Shown here: positions 34,281 to 46,500 of the stretch, one piece after another
Layout: each line of letters starts with the position of its first letter
Position numbering within the stretch: position 1 is the first letter of the stretch
NCBI RefSeq assembly: GCF_001625305.1
Contig: NW_017802492.1
Span: forward strand, 945,022-1,009,021
Direction of reading: 5' to 3'
Origin: Branchiostoma belcheri
Lineage: Eukaryota > Chordata > Leptocardii > Amphioxiformes > Branchiostomatidae
DNA length: 64,000 nucleotides
The notes under the pieces: model-generated
Seen by the model: the letters and a program-made list of their open reading frames with translations, nothing else
Database searches by the model: none
What the model was told of the DNA's origin: nothing
Made by a program: the position numbers and the translations under genes

Positions 34281-36085
34281 ACTTGAAAACTTGAAATGTG
34301 AAAACACCTCCATTGGCTACTATCACAGTTTACAGTAAATGTACACATCCCACTTGTCTAGAGCATTAAGAATAGATATCCAATTCCATGAAACTGGCAT
34401 TTTCATGATTATGCTTCTGTTTCATAGTCTGTTTTATAATGACATTGTATGGGTCTTTGGTCAACACAAATGGAGTCAGTGTGGTTTGCCTAAAACCTTA
34501 ACTTTTGTGGACAGCTTACTGCTATGGAGCAGGAGTGTATGAATGAGTTTGTATTATGAGTTATGACATACCGGTACTGAGTGTTACTGTTAGTTGGTGC
34601 TGTTTGAGTTGCAGCAATATCTGTGTCTAAATTTGTATCTGTACCTGAGTTTACAGAATGATGCAGAAATCAAGCTGGAGTACTTTGACATTCAATATTA
34701 ATATAATATAAAAGACTTTTTTAGTATAACAATTACAATACACTCTACAGTGGATGACAGACTGTTTGGTTTGCTCTTTGGTGTGCTTTAATTTGGCTTT
34801 TGCTTTTAACTGGCAAGAACTTTCTACAGCTGGAGGATGGAAGTTTGTACATATATATTATATACATTTTGTCATGATGATATGTTTATGAAGATTGTAA
34901 GCCACAGAATGAAACCTGCACATTATCTTTATAACATAGCTTTATGTGACATGGGTAGGCCTTGCTGGAGTTAGGCATTGTAGTTTCAAAGGACATCAAT
35001 TACTTTTTAATATCAAGAAACTAATGTGTGATAAGTAGACAAAACACGAATTTCCTGACTTGTAAATTAAGTCAATATAGTGGAAGAAAAGTTTTAGTGT
35101 TTGATTTTTTTCCCAACATTACACTTTCTGTGGAGACATTGAAAATGTAGTGATACAAGAGTGCAGTTGTATGTGCAAGGCTATATATATCAGTGCTTGA
35201 ACTTATTAATGCTTTGAATACTACTAATACTAAGTCAGTTGACAGTTAATGAGATGTTTGAGTCATGACATCATTATTCACACATGCCTTCCGACTGTTA
35301 GGTATTTTGGATAATGTCAACATCTGGTATAGAATATGGTGTTAGCAACAATTACATGTACATGTACATGTTACAACTTAACACATGTTTTGTATATACA
35401 GTAATTCAGGTCAAGTTTCAAAATCCTGGAATAGTGGACACAAACATCAGTGGTTGATGTGGAATTTGGTGTGTTTTGTTCATAAATAGAATTGTGTCAC
35501 CCTATTCCAGGAGGCTTTCAAGCAAGTAAATTACTGACCCGTTTCAAAGCTGTGTGTTTGAGAGTGATTAAAAACCAAAAAGTACAAAACTGTGTTGTTG
35601 TACTCTTTTCTGATATTACAAGAATTTCATTGTTTGAACAATACGTTATTATTGCCATTACTTATAAATCTAGTAGAAAGGACAGTTAATGTGCTGACTG
35701 TTGAATTCAATAAATACGAAATTATAGCAAAAATGTTGGCTACGTACTCTATAAATTGTTATCTTCTAAAATGCGAAAGAGAATGATTGTGTGATAACTA
35801 TTAATAGTTATCACACAATCATTCTCTTTCGCATTTTAGAAGATAACAATTATTTTATATTTGTGATATAGTGTATGTCAAATAATATAAATGTAGCCTG
35901 GGTGCCATCCAATTTGCTTACAAAGGGCTTCTTGTACTTTTTCAGGCCAGGAGTACAATCAGCTGGCACCCTGGATAAAATAGTATAACTCAATGCTTAA
36001 AAAACCATGCTATATACATGTATAGTATTTAACGAATACTAAAAAAAAATAGAAAAAATTATTTCCAGGTTGTCCATACCTGTCC
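34281..36085. other. 3' flank of TIR gene B, copy of the gene A flank
   Basis: Collinear with 25.6-27.4 kb, with small gaps. It contains the 98-bp palindrome at 35754-35851 and the CCTGGGTGCC hairpin at 35896-35973. I see no coding exon. The shared flank shows that the duplication covered the gene plus about 1.8 kb downstream. Confidence 0.7.
35754..35851. repeat. Perfect 98-bp palindrome without spacer
   Basis: Two 49-bp arms (AATTGTTATCTTCTAAAATG ... GTGTGATAACTATT) are exact reverse complements meeting at TATTAATA. The homologous place in the gene A flank (about 27167-27210) has only one arm, so the palindrome formed after the TIR duplication or was lost from copy A. Confidence 0.9.
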
Positions 36086-39000
36086 TCATCCTCTCAGCTC
36101 CTTGCCAGACCTGCTGTAGTAGTCTAGTATCCCAGGCTCCATCTCCCAGCCGCCTGACCGAAGCTCAATCAGCTGCAGGAGTCTGTGCCGGGCTAGCGGC
36201 GGCGTCTTAAAACTCAGGAACCGGTCACGCAGGATGGCAAACAGGTCATCCATCCTGTCTGGTGCTGTCTGGTGTTGGAGGACAACAATCACATGACATA
36301 ACCCTACCTCTCTCTATATGAATTGTTAATTGTAGAGCAAAATTATCAGGAAAAGAAAAGAAGGTATCTAATGATATCTGAGTTCAAGAAGAAAGACAAG
36401 ATAGGAGTTTGCACAATTATATAACATTTGCATAATGTGATATTACAGATTCTGAAGTGGATTGCTCTGACCTGGTCCAGACTGGGTCCCATTTGAACCA
36501 GCAGGTTGTACAGACAGTCCACCTAAAGAAGGAAAAAAAAACATCTGAAAAATCCATGTTCTAACACCAAACAAAAGCCAAAAACTCACTGACAGTTGGA
36601 ATTAAATTAGTCCAAGTCAATGTGTCATTTGAGTTAACAATTCATTCTGAACCTTGTTGTACCTGCATCTCATTCTTGAGTGGCCCCGGAAAGGCCAGCA
36701 GTGACAGGCAGTTAAACACAGAGTCTATCATGGTCATCAGGGGAGAACCTTTCACCTAAACACACAATCATGGAGATCAGAAAAGTCAACTATGAATACA
36801 TAAATTTTCCATCGTATGAAGGAATGCAGCATTAAAATAGCATATTCATAATGCACAAAGTCTGAGTACAATCTTCTATCACACAATTTCAGTCTTGTAA
36901 ATAAGACTAAATACTTTTAATACATGTAGTATCAAATTCTGAGAGAACAATACTTTAGGTCACCAGCTCTCCATATCTTAAAAAAAAACTAAATGCTTGA
37001 CTACCATTGGCTTTTCAAATCTATATGCACTTAAGAAGTTTACAACATGGATGACATAAGAAACCAACCCTTACCCTGATGACATGATAGCAGAGACAGA
37101 GGAATCTGACGTAGCCCACCCAGGCCGACACTGACTGTTCATGGAGCGTCTCAGCCTCCATCTCCTGTTCTAACAGCTTCAGCCGCAGGTGGCTCTGGAA
37201 CACTCGAGTGGGCACACAGTCATACTGTTCCCTCTCTACTTCAACCTATAGCAAACAGTGATTATGTAGATATCTCAACACACAGTCATACTGTTCCTTC
37301 TCTACTTCAACCTATAGCAAACAGTGATTATACACATGTAGATATCTCAACACAGAAGATTATTCTTTTCCAATGCTAACTATTTTCAGTTTCCAGTTGT
37401 CCCAAATTTACTACTAGTATTTTTAATCATTCTTGGCTAAACCTCATATTTTATGGCAAAATAAACAAGCCTGTCAACAGCTATGCTGTTCTCACCTTTG
37501 CATCCATTTAACAAATCCAGACTTCATATCAAACTCATTGCAGCAAAGCACTATTGTTTTTCTCCACTTTCTCCACATCATTATGGCTTCACCACATAAT
37601 GTATCTGTATCTGTATCTGTATCTGTATAGCCGGTATAACCGCCTTTCGGCGTAACACACCAGCTTCGCAGGCACGCGGCGCGGCGGCAGATGGCTATAT
37701 TACACCGATCGACTTGTTACACCTAACCCTTGAACTTCTAGCTCTAGACATTGTTTAAAGCTATCTATTGACAATGCCCCTACTGTACTTGGTGACAGTG
37801 AGTTCCACTCTGCGATAGTTCTAGGAAAGAATGAATTCTTGAACACCTCAATCCTTGGTTGATAACTCTGGTACTTGAAAGCATGGCTATTTCTTGTTCT
37901 CTTCTGGGCTGGTATTAGGTACTTAGTAGTTGGGACATCCACCAGTTTATTAGTCATTTTGTACATCATGCATAGTCTGGACATCTTTCTTCTGTCTTCC
38001 AGTGAGGTCCACTGTAGGTTTCTTTTCATTTCCGTGACACTAGCACCTCTTTCATAGTTGTTCATACAGAATCTTGCAGCTTGATTCTGTACCCTTTCCA
38101 ATTTGTCTTTGTCTTTCTTTGTATATGGATCCCATACTGTCGCAGCATATTCTAGGTTCGGTCTTACAAGTGACGTGTATGCAAGTGATTTTACTCTAGT
38201 TGGACATGCCCACAGATTACGTTTAATCACTCCCAATGTCTGTTTCGCCTTAGTTGTGATATTATTAACATGTGCACCCCACTTCAGTCCGCTTGTCAGC
38301 GTGACGCCCAGATACGGATGGGTTTTTGTGGTTGCTAAAGCCTGACCACAAAACTGTAGCTAGTTGCATGTGGTGTTCGTTTGTTTGTTATGTGCATAAT
38401 GTAGCATTTTTTGGGATTAAACTGCATGAGCCATTTGCTTTGCCATTCTTCCAGGGTGTTTAGGTCTTTTTGGAGAAGTTGTGAGTCGGTCTGTGTAGAA
38501 AGCTCTACATACAATAGACAGTCATCGGCAAATAACCTCACATTTGAGTCAAGCTGATCTGGTAGGTCATTTATATACAAGAGAAAGAGCAATGGCCCCA
38601 AGACGGTTCCTTGAGGGACCCCAGACGCTACTTTAACTGGAGCCGACGCCTTCCCTTCAACCACTACTGTTTGCTCCCTGTTGGTCAGGAAAGCCTTTAA
38701 CCAATTCAGCGTAGGGCCTTGGATTCCATAATACTCCAGTTTTGAGATGAGCCTGCCATGGGGGACTTTATCAAAGGCTTTAGTGAAATCAAGTATTGCT
38801 AAATCTACCTGTTGTTTACTGTTTAGTGCGCCAGCTATGTCATGGACTGTTAGTATAAGCTGTGTTTCTGTGGACCGTTTGGCTCTGAATCCATGCTGGT
38901 AATCCGTTAATATACTGTAACTTTCTAGGTGCTTCATGATTTGGATATGGATAATATGTTCAAGTAGTTTGCAGGATATGCAGGTCAGTGAAACAGGTCT

Positions 39001-41705
39001 GTAGTTGCTGGGGACCGCTCTATCTCCTTTTTTAAAGATGGCGCATATATTTGCATCCCTCCAGTCTTTAGGGATTTCTGCAGTGTTTAGCGAGTGTTGG
39101 AAAATATTGGTTAGTACAGGCGCGATTTCACTAGCTGTCAACTTGAGGAACCACGGTGGTATTTGGTCTGGTCCGGATGCTTTAGAGGGATTGAGACCTT
39201 GAAGCATTTTTTCGACACCATCAGTAGAAACTACTATGGTGAAACATATTTGTGTTCCCTCATGTTTCTTCTATCCAACTGTTGCATTCTTTATAGTTAT
39301 ATGTCACTTCATAATAGTAATATCAATGCATTGTTTTCCCTTGTATTTCTCCTTCTTTCACTGACATATCGTGAAATGTAGTGAAGCTACAATGTATGCT
39401 GCATTTGCTCCAAAGCAAATGTCGGCCTTTCTAGTTCTTGCTCTTTTTTTTTCTGTTGCTTGAACTGACCTGGATGATGGCATGGCACAGCTCTGCCCCT
39501 GTCCTGGCCCAGTCAGGCTCCTCCATGGCTCTCCACATCAGCACATTAAACACCTGGCACAGGTCCTGTTTTCTCAGGGAGGTAGGGTCTGAAATAAAGT
39601 ACAACTCATCATCACTAAGATTATTTTCAGTCATCAGGCCACACCAATTTAATTTGTTGTTTCTCATATTCGCCCTGATTTTTGGTTCTGAATCAACTGC
39701 AAAATGCTCAATGAAAGACATATTTTGGCCCTAACGGTTGAAGAAAATCCTTTTCTTTCTAGCTGTTACAGTTTTTCAATGTACAATGCAACTTTGTTTC
39801 ATTAAAAGTTCAAAATCTATTGCTTTAATTATAAACCAGCCTGGTATGTTGACCTCATGGGTCATATTCTAACATTTCCGGCCTTCATGGGGTACCTTGG
39901 CCTGTTTTTTTATTTTTATTTCGCCCTGTTACCTCATTTTTTTTTAATCCGAGAAGCAACAAATTAAATTGGTGTGGCCTCAGCTTTATAGAACCGTGAC
40001 AAAAAGTTGTATCCAAGACATATTTCATGGTGAACAGGTAGTGGCGTCCAACCTTGTCTAAGCTTTGGTCCGCTCTCAATGTCAAAATAGCGGGATAACG
40101 GCATTGTGAGTGAACCAAAGTTAACAAGGCTGGACTCCAGGTTAACTTAGTGCAGCATCTCATCTTAATCTTTTTTTTCTAAAACAGTTTTTACAGGCAG
40201 TAAGATTGTCCTCCTATAGATTACCACAAGTTTAATATACCATCACCATGCATATAATAAGCTTACATGGCAACTTTTGCTACCGGTATTTTCCTGATTG
40301 CCAGAACTACACATTGAACATGCTTGCTATGAAAATAACAGAATCAATGATTGCTACATACTAAGTTAACTACCCTGTCAACTCAGTTACCTTGAAGTGC
40401 CTGTCTTATGTACCACTGAGCTTCCTCCCCAAAGCCATCAATGTCATAGTTGTTGGCATTCTGATCACCACAGATACTGTGATCTGGTGAGGTTGACCTC
40501 TGCTGAAAACTGCTCATCGTTTTGTCTTGTTTGTTACTTGTAGAAGAGAATCTTTGGGTAGTCATCTCTTCTTCATCATCAGTAGGTGGCTTCTTTACAG
40601 TTGTGGTCCCTGAAAATGCCAAATGTATACACTTCTTCATCATGCTGTTTTAATTTTCTACATAAGATTTTCTTGTAAAACATTAACAATTGGAGGAAGT
40701 CTTTAATTTCAGGACAGCAGCCCAGTAAAATTTAAAAAACAAGTATTTCTACTTTCTTACTGATGATTTTAATTTTTATCACAGATCATACTTACCATTT
40801 GTTGCTGTTTTTTCCCTGTTGGCTGTGATGACACCAGAATCCCCACTGCTGGATGATTCGAGTGATGTAGAACTGACTGAACTACTGGGGCTGACACTTC
40901 TCTCTCTCCTGGCTTCAAAACACAAATACAAACATTCAGAATCCTCCAGTTTAATTCTTTAAACCACCTTCAACAATAAGTGAACATGGCTGCAGAAATT
41001 AACAAATAGTAATTTGTAAACAGCCAATAATGTGCAAAATCCATGCATGTGTAAGGGCTTTCATAATGTCAGTAACATAACAGGCACAGGGAAATATGTA
41101 GTTTCTAACATTGTTGGGTCAGTATGCCAGTTGACTCCATTACACTTAGGGTATTACCAGCACATTATTTATGGTGAAGGTGCAACTGTCATTGCTTTAA
41201 CTGTCAGTGGTTTAAGAAAGGGAAAGGGGATGAAATATTTAGTACTAGTTAAAAAGAACTGAGGAGAAACAGTGCACATGGAATCTAGTGGACATCTAAT
41301 TACATTATATTAGGTAAATGAAGAGTTGATTAATACAGTATCTAACGTTATCCATTAATTAGCATTACATTCTAGTCATAGCTATGTCAGTACGTATTTA
41401 TCAAGAAAAAAGTTTCTTTTTTAATTTTCAGACATTGGGCAGTGCCTTCAATTAGGATTCTGTAGAATTTGAGTTAAAATCAGTGGCTATTGTTGTAGGA
41501 AGTGGTCAGCACCAGGGGGACAGTAAGTCAATTGTGTGGGCCTCTTGACCGCCGTCTTCCTCATCCCAGCCAGCTGCCTCTTCGCTATCTTCTTCTTTTC
41601 CGCCTCAGAGTCCTTCTCTGATTGGTCCCTCTTGACCAGCTGTTTCCTGATTTTGTGCACAAATCCGTGACGCAGGTCCAGTCCAGGAGAGGGCTTGACT
41701 TCCAT
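36086..41705 (-). CDS. MIF4G-domain protein, MIF4GD/CTIF-like
   Basis: Eight minus-strand exons give 381 residues: 41705-41513, 40912-40796, 40609-40391, 39588-39470, 37245-37075, 36755-36663, 36522-36472 and 36268-36086. The N-terminal part (about 175 residues) is low in structure: basic (QLVKRDQ, KKKIAKRQL), then Ser-rich (SVSPSSSVSS), then acidic (TDDEEEM). From about residue 177 it reads as a MIF4G domain. CHAIIQ, the WVGYVRFLC helix, VFNCL, DCLYNLLVQMG and RMDDLFAILRDRFL...LIELRSGGW follow the order and motifs of vertebrate MIF4GD, also found in CTIF and PAIP1. Such proteins bridge RNA-bound partners to translation factors. The protein ends soon after the domain, as MIF4GD does. The first donor (CCCCCTG, then GTGCTG) is weak, though its phase fits. 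A retrotransposon sits in the 39469-37246 intron. Family is secure; the exact orthologue is not. Confidence 0.8.
37214..37350. repeat. 66-bp tandem duplication covering a 3' splice site of the MIF4G gene
   Basis: ACACAGTCATACTGTTCC followed by CTACTTCAACCTATAGCAAACAGTGATTAT-like sequence occurs twice, 66 bp apart. On the minus strand each copy contains the acceptor TGCTATAG and the first bases of the exon at 37245. The upstream (37311) acceptor is in frame but runs into TAG at the real acceptor. Confidence 0.85.
37606..39243 (-). mobile_element. 5'-truncated non-LTR retrotransposon (CR1/L2-like), frameshifted
   Basis: A minus-strand frame from about 39243 to 38335 encodes a reverse transcriptase palm: SGPDQIPP, NYRPVSLT, HGFRAKRST, DFTKAFDKVPH, SGVPQGTVLGPLLF and the catalytic FADD box. 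After a frameshift near 38345 it continues in another frame to 37700 with LGVIKRNLW, TSLVRPNLEYAATVWDP, RVQNQAARFC and WNSLSP, the usual C-terminal region. No endonuclease domain is present, so the copy is 5'-truncated. The 3' end is followed by a repeated ACAGAT hexamer (plus-strand ATCTGT, 37600-37628), a typical simple tail of this superclade. It is inserted in the MIF4G gene's intron in the same direction as transcription. It is inactive as it stands. Confidence 0.93.
39636..39982. repeat. MITE family 1, copy 6
   Basis: AGGCCACACCAATTTAATTT at the left and AAATTAAATTGGTGTGGCCT at the right form terminal inverted repeats of an element of about 345 bp. It lies about 48 bp upstream of exon 4 of the MIF4G gene, within the intron. 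Confidence 0.8.
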
Positions 41706-42962
41706 TCTTACAGGGCTCTCGTGAGTTACGACACTTGAAGCAGGGGTGGAAATCCGGGATAGGCTTGGAGGGGGAGGGCACTAGTGTACTGCACTACTGA
41801 TAGAGTTTAACTACGAGTAGCAGTAAAAGACCTAGTGAGCACCTAAAGAGACAGAGGAAGAGGGGAAACAGCAGGTTCAATGTTAGCTTTTACAACAGTA
41901 AAAAAGTGAAACTAGTAGTTACTAAAAGATAATAAACAAGCACTTACAAGGATGTGATTTTAGATATGTAAGTAAGTGGCTTTCTTTCCCCTGGTTATGT
42001 GGGACCTGTGTCAACACTTTTAGGGTTTAGTAGCCACTTGTGTAATCATTATGTGTTGACATAAGATTAAGAATGCTCCAGACTAATGGTTTCAAGCCGA
42101 AACAGGAAACTACAAGTACTACTACTAGCTGCTACCTGAAAGGGATATCAAACTAAGATGGTCCTGTACATCCACATGAAAAACAGTACCAGCTATTGTT
42201 GTGCTGCTGAGTTCATTCAAGTCTTGCTTTGTAGTCCATTTTTTGCATGCTAATTTTACTGGTGAGAAGTGTTGGAAATGTATCACACCTGGGTGAGACC
42301 ATGTTGACAGTACCCAGTATTGTCATTTTTCACAAAAATGATAAAAATAACAGTCAACAGTTAAGGCAGATCTTAATATTGAAGCATAAGATAAGAGTAA
42401 AGCTAATATTAACTCCGGGAAAACTGAGAGAAGAAAATTCACATTCAAGCACAAATTATGTTTTTCTTCATCAAAATCAATGAGGTTTCTGCTTGTATTT
42501 TTTTCATGCATAATTTAAGAATTGCTGGGTGTTGGTTTGCATTGGGGTGCGAAATAAATTTATCTATTGACAAATATGCAGTGTCAGCGTGGACGACGTA
42601 GAAAATCCAACTTTCCTTGAAGAAATTAGGCATCAAAGACAAAAGAGCATTAATTTGAAACCAGAATGCCACATTCAGTCCTACAATTGATTAAAAATAG
42701 CCTGTTTATAGGAAACATTTCTTTACGTTTGTTTCTTTGCGTGCAAACGAAAGAATTCTGAGTACATTCCAGGCATATAAAAATTTGGGGCTTTTGACAG
42801 TTACTTACACAAACTGGCTTCAAAATTCAGAAGTTAACGTTATGTTTCATGACTAAAACTGAGACTAGTTACGAAAGCTGCGTTTCTATAAAAAGGGAAA
42901 GAAACACACCGGAAGACTAAAAAAAAACACACTTACCACGTATATACAACAGTCCCTGAAGT

Positions 42963-43100
42963 TTAGACGTGCTTGTTGTTGTTTTCGCCCGCTGGTTCGC
43001 GACTGTAGACGAAGTACAACACGCCTCCCAACACCAGCAGGATCAGCAGAATCAACGGGAACGCCTCCAGCAAGTGATGCAGGTGATAGTGGACGGGCAT
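42963..43100 (-). CDS. 45-residue single-pass membrane microprotein (candidate)
   Basis: The minus-strand ORF starts at ATG (43100, context GGCGGGATGC, purine at -3) and stops at TAA (42963). It begins MPVHYHLHHLLEAF, followed by a 16-18 residue hydrophobic core (PLILLILLVLGGVLYFVY), then a polar tail SREPAGENNNKHV. A strong splice donor (GTAAGTG) follows the stop at 42937, so the ORF sits whole within a 5' exon, probably of the MIF4G transcript whose ATG lies 1.3 kb downstream. It could be a real microprotein on a two-ORF transcript, a separate small gene with a 3' UTR intron, or a translated upstream ORF that regulates MIF4G. The biased, codon-like composition and membrane pattern favour a product, but I know no homologue. 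Confidence 0.45.
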   Translation of the reverse strand: MPVHYHLHHLLEAFPLILLILLVLGGVLYFVYSREPAGENNNKHV

Positions 43101-43565
43101 CCCGCCAAAATTAATGATCTAATTAAAGACAGATGAATGCAAAAGTACCGCGGAAGGTATAAACTTGTTAGCCCGGAGTGTTGGCGCGAATGTCGGTGTA
43201 GGTTTGTCCAGAAAACCCGCGAAAACAACCCGGAACCGCCTCCCGGATTCCGAAGACTAATGGTCTGGCGGTCAGAGGTCAGTAGACTGTTACATTCCTT
43301 GAATGGGTATCATATTGTGTAACAAAATGTTTGATACAGATCGTACAAAAAGTGAAATATTGCTACTAATCAAGATTTTGCATTTCATATTTTGTATTGT
43401 ATACTTTAATGGCAAGTACCCATTTCTGTAACATAACTCACTCTCATTCATGATCCTATATATTTTTGAAGAGTGAAATAGTCCATCCAAGATGGCTGCC
43501 TTTTGATCTAACTTTGCTAGTTTCTCCAAGAAAATCACGCGCAACAAGTGTGCAGATCAACAAAA
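43101..43565. promoter_or_regulatory. Head-to-head intergenic region, likely bidirectional promoter
   Basis: Only 465 bp separate the start codons of the minus-strand microprotein/MIF4G unit and plus-strand CCZ1. The segment next to the minus gene is rich in CpG (GGAACCGCCTCCCGGATTCC). A CAAGATGGCTGCC motif at 43488-43500, of the YY1 type common just downstream of animal start sites, lies 66 bp before the CCZ1 ATG. No TATA box is evident. Confidence 0.55.
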
Positions 43566-46500
43566 ATGCCGTCCACCAAGCTGGAAAACTTCTTTATATA
43601 CAACTCCAACTTTGGACCCAGGGAGGGTGAGGTAAGTGCTTTGGAATGTAAAAAAGAGAGACATTTTCTATGAATGGGGGGGGGGGCATTTTCCTACCTA
43701 GATTACGATCATATATAATTTAGTGTTGTCCTGATATCATTTGCTGTGTCATACTCCTTGTATAATTTTTGCAAAGCCGTCATGACGGTCAGGATATATT
43801 CGACACGTCGAGAAATATACCAAAGCCCAATTCATGTTCACAACTTTATAGGATCATAATGATTGATAAGATACATTGAAGCATCATACATATTTGTAAC
43901 TTGTAAGTTTAATCATTGTGAACTTATTATCGTTGCATTATTTTTTTTTCCTTCAGGAACATAAGAAGATCCTGTTCTACCATCCTCCCGATGTCCTCCT
44001 CGACAACAAGATCAAACAGATGGGCCTGTGTGAGGCTATAGTCACGTTTACACAGTAAGTGTCAAAATGATGATCCATGTTTTATGACTTTAATATGCCT
44101 TTAATACCATGTAACATAGAATATAAGTTATTTCCTTAAAATTATTTTTCATATGCTGAATATGAGGATGAAGTTTCAGAATCATGATGCGTGATTTTGA
44201 TAGACTGTCAACTTTTTGTCGCAACCGTATGATATCAAAGTTCACCTTATTGCAACAAAAAGATACCATTGGTTTCCTCAAACCATTTATCTTTGATATT
44301 GTACTTGGTCTTTATTGTAAATTTTGTTTTCAACAATAATGTTATATTATCATATAGCCAGGTGACGTTGACCAATCAGAAGGCTCCATTCCACATTCCT
44401 TATGATGCCGTAATGTCACAAATAGAGTCAAAATCGGGTATTTATTCATCCTAATCCATACATTAAACAACCCAAATAATCACCCGCATATGACCTCAGG
44501 TGACCCAATAGAACACGGCTCTAGTTCTAAAAAATCCAAAAATAACTTAAGTTGTGTTCCAATGACCTCGGGTGACTCCCATAAGAACACCTGTTCCCTG
44601 CCTGTGACCCAGATAGAAGACATAGAACGTGAACTCTCCCCAGTGACCTCAGGTGACTCCAGATGGTACTATGTTCTATGTTCTATTCAGCATGTGCACT
44701 GTGTCACTTACTGCATCAGTTTGGATAGACTATCGTGTAAACTATATGATAATAGCGTTAATGTCCCGCCCTTTCTCGGTGAATATGGTGTGATAAAGCC
44801 TTGTCAGTTGCTATAACCACCTCATAAAGCCACCTCGTTCGCTGCGCTCACTTGGTGGCTTTATTCTGTGGTTATAGCAACTGACAAGGCTTTATCACAC
44901 CATATTCACCTCGGGGCGGGTCATTAACCCTTAATTAGCATGAAATTTCATCTGTGTTGGTATAAGTTCATTATGACAAAAAGGGCTAAACATTCTAGCC
45001 AACACTGAGTAAATTGGGACTTACCCAAATTTTTGGCCGGCTCCGTCAGCCTTGTTCATTGAATGGACCAATACAAGTAAAATTTGGGGAAGTCCCAATT
45101 TACTCAGTGTTGGCAAGAACGTTTGGCCCTTTTTGTCATAATAATGTAATGTAATTCTTCCCCCAGCACATTTTCTCCTGATCACCCCTGTGAGGCATTA
45201 CACACCCAAAAGACAAGACAGCTGTTCTACCAGCCAGAGAAGGACTTCTGGATGATCATGGTCTGTAGACTTACCGTAATGTTCTACATACATTGTACTG
45301 TTTTCTAAGCTGGTTGCATGAGCATTCAATGTGTATATGATTAGTATATGTACAGAGTTTTGTAATGCTGTATGTACTATGATGTCAGTGTTTCTGTGCT
45401 TATGTTACAGACTGTGACCATCCCCTGCAATGAGAAAACAGGAAAAGATGGGCAGACATACATAGAGTATCACGATGAAGATATACAGGTGAGAAAACTA
45501 TGTTAATGACTCTGAAACATAACTAGTGTAATCGTAATGTTGCCTACAGAGATGTAAAAACTATGCAAGCTCTTTATTATGGTGTAAGGGCTTCTTATGT
45601 TGGTGTCCTTCCTTGACAATGTTAGTAGATTAAGAAAATGCACTCAGGTTTAAGACAAATAACAGTCTTTGTTTCCTTCTCACACAGGATTCTGTATTTG
45701 ATGCAGTACTTAAGACGTCTTACAAAATGTTCAGGGTAAGGGCATTTCTTAAGATTTTGGAGAAACTAAATCTTGTTTGTGTCTAATTAATATCATATTT
45801 CAGTACATTGACATCTATTTTGTCTGGCATATCCAACTTATATGCATGCATTTTTAATATGTATGTACAGTGTATTTGTGTATTTTATAACATGTGTTTT
45901 GTGTATTTACAGCTTTTCATGGGTACCTTTACTAGAATACTGGAGAGATTCAATGTGGAGGTCTTGAAACAGAGATTAGAGCACTTCTTTCTCAGAGTGA
46001 GTATTGGCTACAGAAATTTCATACTTCCCCTTGAAATTATGCTGTTTATACTGTAGTTTTCAATTTGTTGGACTGACTTATTCTTCTTTCATTTTCAACA
46101 TGGTTGAATGTTAAACATAATATTTTTGTTTTCTCAGTACCTTGGTACTCTGAGACTAGCAACATGTGACATTCTGGATGTATTCAATGGTGAGTACAAC
46201 TACTAAGTTCATGTACATTTGTATATAAGGCATGGAGTTTTCCACAGGCCCTTTAAACCCGTTCAAATGTGTATTACTATGTCTACTTTTTGTTTGTCTG
46301 TTTGTTTGTTTGTTTGTTTGTTTTTAAACACACTTTTATTACTGCTGTAGGAATCCACTTCCTTCCTTTGGACAAGAACATGTACCTGAGGATCCAGTGT
46401 TTTATCAACCTCACAGAGGCAACATTCAGGTAACATTTTCTTTCTGTTCTTCTTTATGATCTACTCAGTTATATCATTTCTAAATTCTAATACATTCAAA

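Noticed and set aside
38335..39207. Reading the reverse transcriptase frame as a host gene or a retrovirus
   Set aside because: No protease, integrase or LTR is present. The motif set and hexamer tail fit a non-LTR retrotransposon, and it is frameshifted and truncated.
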